A stretch of DNA of 64,000 bases from an uncultured Ruminococcus sp. (GTDB lineage: Bacteria > Bacillota > Clostridia > Oscillospirales > Acutalibacteraceae). Below are positions 1-7,385 of this stretch, piece after piece. The notes under the pieces are model-generated. The model searched no databases. It was not told the DNA's origin and was given only the letters and a program-made list of their open reading frames with translations. Every line of letters begins with the position of its first letter. The first letter of the stretch is position 1. Both the position numbers and the translations under genes were made by a program. Location: positions 1 to 64,000 of the forward strand of contig CADBHB010000004.1 in assembly GCA_902794395.1 (NCBI GenBank), read 5' to 3'.

Positions 1-1860
1 ACTAAGGCGCAGGTTGACGCGCTGCTGCTGGAACTCGGGGGCGCGAATGTCGCACAGTCGGTCGCGGACATGACCGACACCGCCAAGCTGTACGTGCTGG
101 CTTCAACGGGGCACGTGTGGCTGTATGCCACGGTCACAATCGCCCCGCCGAACGAGATGATCGTGACGGATTACAACAAGTATCTGAACAGCAGCGGTGT
201 AGCCGGTGCGAAAGACGGCGTGTTCATCGCACAGGAGATCCCCGTTGACCTGACGGTTGATGCTTGCACGATCACCTTTAAAAACTTTGCCGCGAGCATG
301 GGCGCACAGGGAACCGAGGGACGCTATAATAATTCCCGTATCTGTGCACTGGACGCAAATAAGAACCTGCTTGGCGCGAGCTATATTTCCAGAGCGAATG
401 TCGACGCGTCAACGTCGCACTGGCAGTGCATTGTAAGCGGGGATGATATGGTCGGCAATCTGGTCGCGTTCGGCAATCAGATGGTCACCCTGAACAAAGC
501 TTCGAGCCTGAGTGAAATCAAATACATTCATATCGCGCCGCAGCTATCCGAGAACGCTATTTCGTCCGCAGACACCGCCAACCTCGGTATCACCATCAGC
601 ACCCACGGCGGCACGTCCTCGCAGTGGACGGACACGGGCATTGTCTACGGCGGCGGCAACGAGGCGGCGATCGCTGCCCTAAATACCCGCGTGACGGCTG
701 CCGAGAACAATATCGCGGAGCTTGCGTCGGGAGAGGCGGCAGTGATCCCCGATTACTGGCAAACCGAAGTGGACGACACCGTAAGCAAGATCAAAGCTCT
801 GCAAAACGCGAACGGTCACGACCTGCTCTGCTTCGGCTGGTGCAGCGATATGCACGTGGAGAGCGGCGGCAGCGCCTATGTGCAGAATATCGGCGCGGTG
901 GCAGCGCGCGTGATGAAAGCGTGCGACATCCCGCTGTTTTTGATGACGGGCGATATGCTGACCGGCGACACGGGCACGACCCTCGCGCAGATACCGGACG
1001 CTTACACAAAAGCGTGGGAATATCTTTCGCCGATCGGCACAGAGCGCGTACTTGCCGTCAAGGGCAACCACGACGCATGGACAGGCAATAACGGCAGCGG
1101 AGTATATTATGTTAATGGCTTGCCGCCCGAACAGCTCCACGGGCTGTTGTTCCGTCCGCAGGAGAAGGATCTGCGCCGCGTGTTCGGCGGCGACGGCAGC
1201 TATTTCTATGTGGACAATATACCGCAAAAGACGCGCTTTATCTGTCTTAACTCACAGTGGGCAGCTTATGAGGAAAACCAAGACGGCACGGCAAAGTATT
1301 CCACGCAAAAGGGAACGGGCTTTGGTCAGGCACAGCTTGACTGGCTGACAGACTACGCGCTGGATGTAGAAGCGGGTTACAGTGTGATCGTAGCGCTGCA
1401 CGTGCCGCCGTCCAAGACACTGCCCGACGGCAGAAACTATCTTGACAACAACCACAGCCGAGACATGACGATCCTGCGCGGTATTCTGACAGCCTATTGC
1501 GGCAAGACGACCTACACAGCCTCATATACACATTCCGACAAGGACACCTATTTGCAAGAGGGTACATGGGCTGATGTGACGCTCAACTGTGATTTCGGAA
1601 ATTATAACGGCAGCTTGCTGGGCGTTTTCAGCGGTCACGCGCATTACGATCAGTATGTGAACGACGGCATCGGCGCACCCGTGGTATGCATTACCTCGGC
1701 AATAAATACGCCTTACGACGCGCAGGCATCCACCCGCGTGCTCGGTACCAAGGACGAGACCGCCTTTGACTTCGTATGCGTAAATCGCAGAACAGGCGCG
1801 ATAAACCTCATCCGCTGCGGGTACGGGACGGACAGGACGATTACTGTTTCAAACAGCTGA
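1..1860 (+). CDS. Phage structural protein with metallophosphoesterase domain (5' partial)
   Basis: The reading frame is open from the first base of the window, so the N-terminus lies outside; an internal ATG at 70 is probably not the start. The visible 619 residues have an uncharacterised N-terminal half and a calcineurin-like metallophosphoesterase domain from about residue 275. Metal-ligand motifs can be read in order: SDMH (about 283), GDM (about 317), GNHD (about 355), ALHVPP (about 466) and GHAHYD (about 545). Its place directly before a holin/endolysin cassette suggests a tail-tip, baseplate or fibre-associated protein whose enzyme domain may act on cell-surface phosphodiesters. The domain is clear; the virion location and substrate are inferred. 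Confidence 0.75.
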   Translation, partial: TKAQVDALLLELGGANVAQSVADMTDTAKLYVLASTGHVWLYATVTIAPPNEMIVTDYNKYLNSSGVAGAKDGVFIAQEIPVDLTVDACTITFKNFAASMGAQGTEGRYNNSRICALDANKNLLGASYISRANVDASTSHWQCIVSGDDMVGNLVAFGNQMVTLNKASSLSEIKYIHIAPQLSENAISSADTANLGITISTHGGTSSQWTDTGIVYGGGNEAAIAALNTRVTAAENNIAELASGEAAVIPDYWQTEVDDTVSKIKALQNANGHDLLCFGWCSDMHVESGGSAYVQNIGAVAARVMKACDIPLFLMTGDMLTGDTGTTLAQIPDAYTKAWEYLSPIGTERVLAVKGNHDAWTGNNGSGVYYVNGLPPEQLHGLLFRPQEKDLRRVFGGDGSYFYVDNIPQKTRFICLNSQWAAYEENQDGTAKYSTQKGTGFGQAQLDWLTDYALDVEAGYSVIVALHVPPSKTLPDGRNYLDNNHSRDMTILRGILTAYCGKTTYTASYTHSDKDTYLQEGTWADVTLNCDFGNYNGSLLGVFSGHAHYDQYVNDGIGAPVVCITSAINTPYDAQASTRVLGTKDETAFDFVCVNRRTGAINLIRCGYGTDRTITVSNS

Positions 1861-1874
1861 TGGAGGTGAGTCCG

Positions 1875-2117
1875 ATGTCTGAAACAATCATCGTCGCCCT
1901 GCTGAGCCTGCTCGGCTCACTCGGCGGCACCCTCGGGGGCATTGCCCTCAACAGCAAACTCAGCAACTACCGCATTGAGCAGCTCGAAAAGAAGGTGGAC
2001 AAGCACAACAACCTGATCGAGCGGATGTTCAAAGCGGAGGAAGATATCACGGTATTAAACGAAAAAATAAAAGTCGCCAATCACCGCATTGACGACCTGG
2101 AAGAAAGGAAGGCTTGA
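1875..2117 (+). CDS. Small phage membrane protein with coiled coil (XhlA-like)
   Basis: An 80-residue protein starting at the ATG preceded by TGGAGGTGAG. The frame is open further upstream, but that part overlaps the preceding gene and lacks a ribosome site. An N-terminal hydrophobic, glycine-rich segment (about residues 3-25) is one membrane span, followed by a charged heptad-like helix (about 28-78) rich in E, K, L and I. Size, topology and position just before the holin resemble XhlA/holin-accessory proteins of lysis cassettes, although XhlA usually has its span at the C-terminus. The exact role is unproven. Confidence 0.65.
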   Translation: MSETIIVALLSLLGSLGGTLGGIALNSKLSNYRIEQLEKKVDKHNNLIERMFKAEEDITVLNEKIKVANHRIDDLEERKA

Positions 2118-2118
2118 T

Positions 2119-2352
2119 ATGACAAAGAAATGGATAAAAGCGGCGGCGATCCGCGCCGCGAGAACGGTCGCCCAGACAATGATCGCCACAATCGGCACCA
2201 CCGCGCTGATCAGTGAGGTAAACTGGCCCGTGGTACTCAGTGCTTCGGCAATGGCGGGGATCCTCAGCCTGCTCACAAGCGTCGTCACGGGACTGCCCGA
2301 GGTGGACGACGGCGAGCCAAACGGAAAGCATTTCGGGGAGGACGAAGAATGA
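2119..2352 (+). CDS. Phage holin, r1t-type
   Basis: A 77-residue protein starting one base after the previous stop, with AAGGAAGG upstream. It carries the pattern of the r1t holin family: a basic N-terminus (MTKKWIKAAAIRAARTVAQ), a first hydrophobic segment TMIATIGTTALI, a short turn ISEVNWPVV, a second span SASAMAGILSLLTSVVTGLP, and an acidic tail. Holins of this family form lesions in the cytoplasmic membrane and release the endolysin. The endolysin gene follows with a 4-bp ATGA overlap, as expected for a lysis cassette. Confidence 0.85.
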   Translation: MTKKWIKAAAIRAARTVAQTMIATIGTTALISEVNWPVVLSASAMAGILSLLTSVVTGLPEVDDGEPNGKHFGEDEE

Positions 2353-3116
2353 TCCGGTATTACAGTTATCCCGCCGACGCGGAGGCGTCGCTTTCCGCGC
2401 ATTTCAAGGTCGGCGAGTTCGTGACCTATTCCGACTACGGCGGCAATTATCCCGAGCAGGTGCCCATCGACAGCGATCTCATTGATATTCTCGAGAAGAT
2501 CTTTGCGCGCTTCGGCTGCGACTGCGCCGTCATCAGCTCCGGCTACCGCACCCCCGCGTGTGATATCGCCGTGGGCGGCTCCGGCGGCGGCTACCACACG
2601 CTGGGCATGGCGGCGGACGTGCAGTTTATCAAGGACGGACAACCGCTGCACAGCCGCCTGATCGCCTGCTGCGCGCAGGATATCGGCGTGAAGGGTATCG
2701 GCTACCGCTGCGGCGGCGCGGAATATTGGACGCACCTCGACAGCCGCACGAGCGGCACGTGGTTCGGCGACGAAACGGACTACTCCTGCGGCTACAGCGA
2801 TTTTTACGCCTACACCGGCACCACCAAAGCCGAGGTCTACGGCGACGCTACCGACAGCGCATGGCAGCCGTCCGGAAGCGGGAATGTTCAGGTGACCGTC
2901 GACTGCAATCTGTGCAACGGCAGCACCGGCAGGGCGGTCTACGTTCTGCAAGCGCTGCTCCTGAGCCACGGCTACGGCGCCGGAGGCGTAGACGGCATTT
3001 TCGGCAGCGGTACCGAAGCCGCCGTCCGCGATTTTCAGTACCAAAACGCCCTCGAGGTCGACGGCGTGGCAGGGAAGCAGACATTCGGGAAGCTGTGCGG
3101 AGGGGAATTTTATTGA
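2349..3116 (+). CDS. Endolysin: M15-type peptidase plus peptidoglycan-binding domain
   Basis: A 255-residue protein. Residues about 10-135 resemble the peptidase M15A/VanY-like fold: VGEFVTYSDYGG, SSGYRTPACD, GGYHTLGMAADVQF and a C-terminal EYWTHLDSR contain the His/Asp zinc ligands. Residues about 178-252 form a PG_binding_1 domain (LQALLLSHGY, GVDGIFGSGTEAAVRDFQ, DGVAGKQTFG). It probably cleaves peptide cross-links of peptidoglycan at host lysis. The ATG overlaps the holin stop by 4 bp (ATGA), indicating translational coupling. There is no signal peptide, consistent with holin-dependent release. Confidence 0.88.
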   Translation: MIRYYSYPADAEASLSAHFKVGEFVTYSDYGGNYPEQVPIDSDLIDILEKIFARFGCDCAVISSGYRTPACDIAVGGSGGGYHTLGMAADVQFIKDGQPLHSRLIACCAQDIGVKGIGYRCGGAEYWTHLDSRTSGTWFGDETDYSCGYSDFYAYTGTTKAEVYGDATDSAWQPSGSGNVQVTVDCNLCNGSTGRAVYVLQALLLSHGYGAGGVDGIFGSGTEAAVRDFQYQNALEVDGVAGKQTFGKLCGGEFY

Positions 3117-3898
3117 GCGCAACGAGTCAAAACAAAGAATCCTTTTACGACTACGAGGGATTCGTCGAAAAATTCAAGCCAAAACTGACAACCGATGATT
3201 GTTATACGCCGCCGCTTGTTTATCAAGCGGTAGCTGAATGGGTTGCAAATCAATACAATGTTGATTCCAAAACGTTTGCGCGACCGTTTTATCCCGGCGT
3301 TGATTATATAAACTATGATTACAGCGGTAAAATTGTCGTTGATAATCCACCGTTTTCAATTCTAATAAAAATCATAAAATATTACATCGAAAAAGGGATT
3401 GAATTCTTTTTGTTCGCACCAACATTATCAGGGCTCGTCAGGTATTCCGACGTTTGTACCGCGCTGGCTGTCGGTGTTGACATTACATACGAGAACGGCG
3501 CAGTTATTACAACATCATTTGTCACAAACATGGAGTCGTATGAAATCAGGATGAAAACAGCGCCGACATTGTATGCCGCCGTAAAAGCTGCGAACGATGA
3601 GAACAGAAAAAAAATAACAAAAACCGTACCAAAATATTCTTATCCGTGTAAACTTGTTACTTCCGCCGCAATCTATCCATATAACAAATACGGTATTGAG
3701 TTTTCTATTCCGCGCCCCGAAAGTGTAAGAGTCGGAAGACTCGATGCACAGCGAGAATCGAAAAAGCAAATCTTCGGCTGCGGGTTGCTTATTTCCGACC
3801 GCCTGACGGCGGAACGTGAGAAGGCGGAACGTGAGAAGGCAGAACGCTTCCCACTGTCACCGCGAGAAAGGGATATCATTTCAAAGTTAGGTAAGTAA
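3113..3898 (+). CDS. Phage DNA adenine methylase-like protein
   Basis: A 261-residue protein with a TTG start, chosen because GGAGGGG sits 7 bp upstream and TTGA overlaps the endolysin stop; the frame extends upstream but only as an antisense-like overlap. It has KPKLTTDDCYTPP, then FYPGVDYINYDY and VVDNPPFSIL. The DNPPF motif matches motif IV (D/N-P-P-F/Y) of N6-adenine methyltransferases. Similar phage proteins are often labelled ParB-like or Dam-like. The C-terminus carries AEREK repeats. The gene is visibly A+T-richer than the lysis genes, so it looks like separately acquired cargo. Methylation activity is inferred; the SAM-binding FxGxG motif is not obvious. Confidence 0.65.
   Translation: MSATSQNKESFYDYEGFVEKFKPKLTTDDCYTPPLVYQAVAEWVANQYNVDSKTFARPFYPGVDYINYDYSGKIVVDNPPFSILIKIIKYYIEKGIEFFLFAPTLSGLVRYSDVCTALAVGVDITYENGAVITTSFVTNMESYEIRMKTAPTLYAAVKAANDENRKKITKTVPKYSYPCKLVTSAAIYPYNKYGIEFSIPRPESVRVGRLDAQRESKKQIFGCGLLISDRLTAEREKAEREKAERFPLSPRERDIISKLGK
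3809..3838 (+). repeat. 15-bp tandem repeat inside the methylase-like gene
   Basis: Two exact copies of GCGGAACGTGAGAAG lie in tandem, followed by a degenerate partial third copy (to about 3847). They encode AEREKAEREKAER near the C-terminus. In-frame 15-bp units can change copy number without a frameshift. Confidence 0.8.
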
Positions 3899-4021
3899 TT
3901 TAATTTACATATTTTTGAAAAAATGAAAGATAAGGTGAGTCCGATGCTTCACTAACACACATTCAACGCACGGGTGTGTATTAAAACAAAATCCAACGCA
4001 CACGCGCGCGGTAAACGTGAG

Positions 4022-4055
4022 ACCCCCTTGCCCGGTCGGGTGAGGGGGTTTACTG
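4022..4055 (+). terminator. Strong hairpin at prophage end
   Basis: An 11-bp stem (CCCCCTTGCCC with GGGTGAGGGGG, two G-T pairs) has a GGTC loop and is followed by TTTA. It lies about 125 bp downstream of the last prophage gene. The U-tract is weak, so factor-independent termination is plausible but not certain. Confidence 0.6.
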
Positions 4056-4177
4056 TGTATTTTCTGTGTCGAAAACGTGTCTTTTTCTGTCTTGGGCTGT
4101 CCTCGGCTGTCTGTGAAAAACACAAAATCAAATCGGCAACTTTCCCAGTATTCAAGCCGTTTTTTAGTATTTATGCA

Positions 4178-4208
4178 AAAAAATAAAGCCGCACATTAAA
4201 GTGCGGCT
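4178..4208 (-). terminator. Terminator of the tRNA-Pro gene
   Basis: On the minus strand AGCCGCAC-TTTAAT-GTGCGGCT is followed by TTATTTTTTT. This is a perfect 8-bp stem with a U-tract directly downstream of the tRNA 3' end. Confidence 0.85.
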
Positions 4209-4209
4209 G

Positions 4210-4286
4210 TGGTCGGGATGACAAGACTTGAACTTGCGACTCCACGCCCCCCAGACGTGTGCGCTACCAAACTGCGCTACATCCCG
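4210..4286 (-). tRNA. tRNA-Pro (anticodon GGG)
   Basis: The 77-nt minus-strand cloverleaf includes an encoded CCA. The acceptor stem CGGGATG/CATCCCG is perfect, the D stem is GCGC/GCGC, the anticodon stem is CACGT/GCGTG with loop CTGGGGG (anticodon GGG, reading CCC/CCU), the variable loop is GAGTC, and the T arm is GCAAG-TTCAAGT-CTTGT. The 3' end faces the prophage, which makes it a plausible attachment site. A TTGACA/TATAAT promoter lies just upstream. Confidence 0.95.
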
Positions 4287-4300
4287 ATGCAACGTTAAAT

Positions 4301-4329
4301 ATTATAGCAAGTGTCGGGGGATTTGTCAA
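4301..4329 (-). promoter_or_regulatory. SigA promoter of tRNA-Pro
   Basis: On the minus strand TTGACA (4329-4324) and TATAAT (4306-4301) are separated by 17 bp. Both hexamers are consensus, as expected for a tRNA gene. Confidence 0.88.
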
Positions 4330-4401
4330 GCGCTTTTTCAAAAAAAGCTGAAATTATTCATTTCGCGCGGTGCATACTATCAAAAAATTGTTATGTAGTA
4401 C

Positions 4402-4430
4402 TTGAAGCGTGAAACAATGTGGTGTATAAT
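4402..4430 (+). promoter_or_regulatory. SigA promoter upstream of the sigma-factor gene
   Basis: TTGAAG (4402-4407), 17 bp, TATAAT (4425-4430). It predicts a leader of about 160 nt before the ATG at 4597. The leader contains TTCTGTA (4545) and TACAGAA (4578), which can pair into a hairpin ending just before the AGGGGA ribosome site. Confidence 0.75.
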
Positions 4431-4596
4431 TGTTTGTGACATTGTTCGGCTGAACTCATTTTCGCTCATTCGGACAAGACCTTTTTCATCACCGTTTTAT
4501 ATTCAAAGGTATGAGAGCTTGTTTCAAGCTTTGCGGCAGATCGCTTCTGTATTCTAAAAGCTAGAAATGATCCGCAGTACAGAATAGGGGACATAC

Positions 4597-5826
4597 ATGG
4601 ACACAACGCAACTGGTGCTTAGCGCACAAGAGAAAGACGAGCAGGCGGTAAAGGAGCTGTATTATGACAGCTACCGTCAGGCTTATACCGTGGCGCTGCT
4701 TATGGCGGGCAACGGCGACGACGCCTACGACATCATGCAGGAGTCGTACTACAAGGCTTTTACCAATTTGGATCTGTTGGCGAACAAAGCGGGCTTCGGA
4801 AGCTGGTTCAACAAGATCGTGATACTCAAAATAAAAGACTTTTTAAAGAAAAAACGGGGGATAGAGCTGTTTTTCAACGCGGCTAACCTGCCTAAAGAGG
4901 TGTACGAGGGAAGAAAGTTCTGCCCTCAGCCGGACGTCGATTATTCCGAAAACGCCAAGCTTGCCGCGCAGATGCTGGGCACGCTGACAGCGGAGCAGAG
5001 GCTTACTTTCGCGGCGACGGTGCTGCAGGAGCTGTCTGTAAATGAGCTCGCCGAAACTCTGGATGTAACCGAGGGCGCGGTAGGCAACGCGCTCAACGAC
5101 GGCAAATTCGCCTTGCAGGTGCAGTCGGAGCTGCTCGACCAGGGCAACAATAGCCTGCCTGTCCCGCCTGAGGAAACGGTTTCCTTCATCAGCTTTTTGC
5201 TCTGCCGCGACGCGGGAAAGGCGGATGTTCACGAAATGGCGCCCAAGGTCAGGGCTGCCGCTCTGGGAGAGGATGCCGCAGCCGAGGACTCCGAGCTTAA
5301 AGAGAAAGCCTCCGGCAAGGTGTTCAAGTCCAAGGGACAGCTTATCGCGGTGAGTGCCGCGGGCGCTGTGGCACTGCTGGCGCTGGTGTTCTGCTTCATC
5401 GTCTTTGCGCTGCCCAAGATAACCGGCAGGCAAAACGTGCTGTCCTCTGTTTTCTTTCAGGACAAGTCAAACGGCGCGTCAAACGGCGAGATAACCCCTG
5501 AAACGCTGATTCAGGACTTTGAGGTCGCCTTCAAGAACGGCGACGAAAACGCTATGGCTGAGCTATACGCTCCAGAGGAGCGCACCAAGCAAAAGGCGAA
5601 GGGCTTTGGGCTGTCTATGATAATGGATTTCGTCAACACGATCTCCAAGGGCACCGTTGATTATGAGTTCACCATGGAAGAGGTCACCTATGACGGCGAC
5701 TCGGCTTCCGCTCCGCTCACCATCACCGCCAAGCTGGGTGAGATCAAGCTCAAGGACTTTGACTACAATGTTTCTTTTGTAAAAGTGGACGGGGTTTGGT
5801 ACATCAAAGAATTTGAAAAGACATAA
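4597..5826 (+). CDS. ECF-like sigma factor fused to a membrane-anchored extracytoplasmic domain
   Basis: A 409-residue protein, about twice the length of a usual ECF sigma factor. Residues about 8-90 resemble sigma region 2 (DEQAVKELYYDSYRQAY, GDDAYDIMQESYYKAF); about 125-180 resemble region 4, with a helix-turn-helix around LSVNELAETLDVTEGAVGNAL. A charged linker leads to one membrane span (about 249-271, LIAVSAAGAVALLALVFCFI), then an outside domain of about 110 residues whose TPETLIQDFEVAFKNGDENAMAELY resembles DUF4878/NTF2-like folds. No separate anti-sigma gene is adjacent, so the tail may regulate the sigma part. ATG has AGGGGA upstream. A convergent terminator follows. Confidence 0.75.
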   Translation: MDTTQLVLSAQEKDEQAVKELYYDSYRQAYTVALLMAGNGDDAYDIMQESYYKAFTNLDLLANKAGFGSWFNKIVILKIKDFLKKKRGIELFFNAANLPKEVYEGRKFCPQPDVDYSENAKLAAQMLGTLTAEQRLTFAATVLQELSVNELAETLDVTEGAVGNALNDGKFALQVQSELLDQGNNSLPVPPEETVSFISFLLCRDAGKADVHEMAPKVRAAALGEDAAAEDSELKEKASGKVFKSKGQLIAVSAAGAVALLALVFCFIVFALPKITGRQNVLSSVFFQDKSNGASNGEITPETLIQDFEVAFKNGDENAMAELYAPEERTKQKAKGFGLSMIMDFVNTISKGTVDYEFTMEEVTYDGDSASAPLTITAKLGEIKLKDFDYNVSFVKVDGVWYIKEFEKT

Positions 5827-5831
5827 TGCAA

Positions 5832-5875
5832 AAAGTCGGCACAGCGCTTTTACGCGAGTGCCGACTTTGTTTATT
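5832..5875. terminator. Bidirectional terminator
   Basis: AAAGTCGGCAC (5832-5842) pairs with GTGCCGACTTT (5858-5868) and is flanked by A- and T-rich sequence. It separates the plus-strand sigma-factor gene from the convergent minus-strand transporter gene. Confidence 0.8.
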
Positions 5876-5882
5876 TGAAATA

Positions 5883-7160
5883 TCAGCGGGTTTCCTCCTG
5901 CCCGCTTTTTTCGTCGTCTATCTTCTTGACCACCACGCGCATTATGCGCTGGTTCTCAACCTCCATAACGGTGAAGCGAAAGCCGTCTGCCTCTATGCTC
6001 TCGCGCTTTTTGGGGATGTTGCCCGCGTGCTCGAGGATGTAGCCGCCCACGGTCACGGCGTCGCTTTCAATGGCGTCCTCGTCCATGTCGTAAAGCTCCA
6101 GCATCTCGTCCAGCTCAAAGTCGCCGTTGACCAGGTACTCGTTGTTGCCGATTTTGTAGTGCGTGCGCTCTATCTCTTCGTCCTCGTCCCAAATCTCTCC
6201 TACTATCTCCTCCAGCAAATCCTCCATCGTCACTATGCCCAGCGTGCCGCCGTACTCGTCGGTGACTATCGCCATGTGCACCTTTGTGCGCTTGAAGTGG
6301 CTGAGTATCTTAGAGAGCTGCTGCGTCTTGAATACAAAGTAGGGCGTTTGCAGCAGGTCGCGCAAAACGGGAGTTTTGCCGTCGGCAAGCGCCTCCAGAT
6401 AGTCGCGGGTGTGCAGTATGCCGATTACGCTGTCGGTGGTATTTTCATATACGGGGATGCGCGAGTAGCGGTTTTCGATGATGACCTCTTTGATTTTTTC
6501 GGGGCTGTCCTCCACGTTCAAAAAGACTACGTCCACACGCGGGGTAAGTATCTCCTCGGCGGTGGTCTCGTCAAAATCAAGGGCAGAGCGCACCATTTCG
6601 CTTTCGCTCTCCTCCAGCACGCCCTCCTCCTCAATGCTCTCCACGATGTATTTCAGCTCGTTTTCGGTGACAGAGGGGGTTTCGTCATGGCTGCCCGCCA
6701 TGTTCAGGGCGAGCGCCTTTAGCTTGAGAAAAACGAACACCAGCGGGGTGAGGATGATAGTTAGCGCCCGCAGCAGACCCGCGGTGCTCAGCGAAAAGCT
6801 GTCGCAGTGCTCCTTTGCAAGACATTTGGGGATCACCTCGCCGAAGGTCAGCACCAGCAGGGTGGTGGCGCCCGTGGCGATAGCCGAGCCTATGTCGCCG
6901 AAGATGTGCAGACACAGCACCGTGGCAAGCGACGAACAGCCGAGGTTGACGATGTTGTTGCAGATAAGGATTGCGGTCAGGGCATTGTCGAAGTGCTCGA
7001 TGATATATTGCGCGGTCGCGGCGCGTTTGTTGCCGTCCTCCGCGCTTTGCTGCACACGGATCCTGTTGACAAACGAAAACGCAGTTTCCATAGCCGAGAA
7101 CAGCGCGGACAGCAGCACGAGCAGAAAAATGACAACGCCCATCAATATGTTAGCGTCCAA
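5883..7160 (-). CDS. HlyC/CorC (CNNM-type) transporter
   Basis: About 425 residues in the usual family order: a DUF21/CNNM membrane domain (residues 1-190, with FSAMETAFS and FGEVIPK), a CBS pair (about 200-320, with ILTPRVDVVFL, SRIPVYENTTDSVIG and IVTDEYGGTLGIVTMEDLLEEIVGEIWDE), and a C-terminal CorC_HlyC domain (about 335-420). Family members are linked to Mg2+/Co2+ export or homeostasis, not haemolysis. The frame also has a GTG at 7172, but GGAG abuts it; the TTG at 7160 is 11 bp from that GGAG and gives the typical start MDANILMGVV. ATG at 7142 is a third option. Confidence 0.88.
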   Translation of the reverse strand: MDANILMGVVIFLLVLLSALFSAMETAFSFVNRIRVQQSAEDGNKRAATAQYIIEHFDNALTAILICNNIVNLGCSSLATVLCLHIFGDIGSAIATGATTLLVLTFGEVIPKCLAKEHCDSFSLSTAGLLRALTIILTPLVFVFLKLKALALNMAGSHDETPSVTENELKYIVESIEEEGVLEESESEMVRSALDFDETTAEEILTPRVDVVFLNVEDSPEKIKEVIIENRYSRIPVYENTTDSVIGILHTRDYLEALADGKTPVLRDLLQTPYFVFKTQQLSKILSHFKRTKVHMAIVTDEYGGTLGIVTMEDLLEEIVGEIWDEDEEIERTHYKIGNNEYLVNGDFELDEMLELYDMDEDAIESDAVTVGGYILEHAGNIPKKRESIEADGFRFTVMEVENQRIMRVVVKKIDDEKSGQEETR

Positions 7161-7253
7161 GTTGTTGTTCACTCCAAAATAGTATTATTAAATTGATGAT
7201 ACTATAAACTTATAGAATAATTATTGCATTTTAGAAATATAATGGAATTAATC

Positions 7254-7282
7254 TTGAAAAACTTTGCGTTTACTGATATAAT
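7254..7282 (+). promoter_or_regulatory. SigA promoter of tepA
   Basis: TTGAAA (7254-7259), 17 bp, TATAAT (7277-7282), about 100 bp upstream of the ATG at 7386, in the divergent intergenic region. Confidence 0.82.
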
Positions 7283-7385
7283 AACAATGTGTAATTTTGC
7301 GTATTTCCGGCAGAGGATGGTTTTTCGCCGCCGCGCGTAAATTTTCGGCGCAGTAATGGGCACACTTTTTTCGGAGGTGCATACC

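Noticed and set aside
2726..3112. N-terminal extension of the methylase-like gene into the endolysin gene
   Set aside because: The residues are arginine-rich out-of-frame translation of a G+C-rich gene; the TTG at 3113 has a clear ribosome site.
3905..4186. Short open frames on both strands between the methylase-like gene and the tRNA
   Set aside because: They run through two terminator hairpins, have no ribosome sites and match no family.
5826..6722. Plus-strand open frame opposite the CorC-type transporter
   Set aside because: It is antisense to a well-supported gene and starts inside a terminator hairpin.
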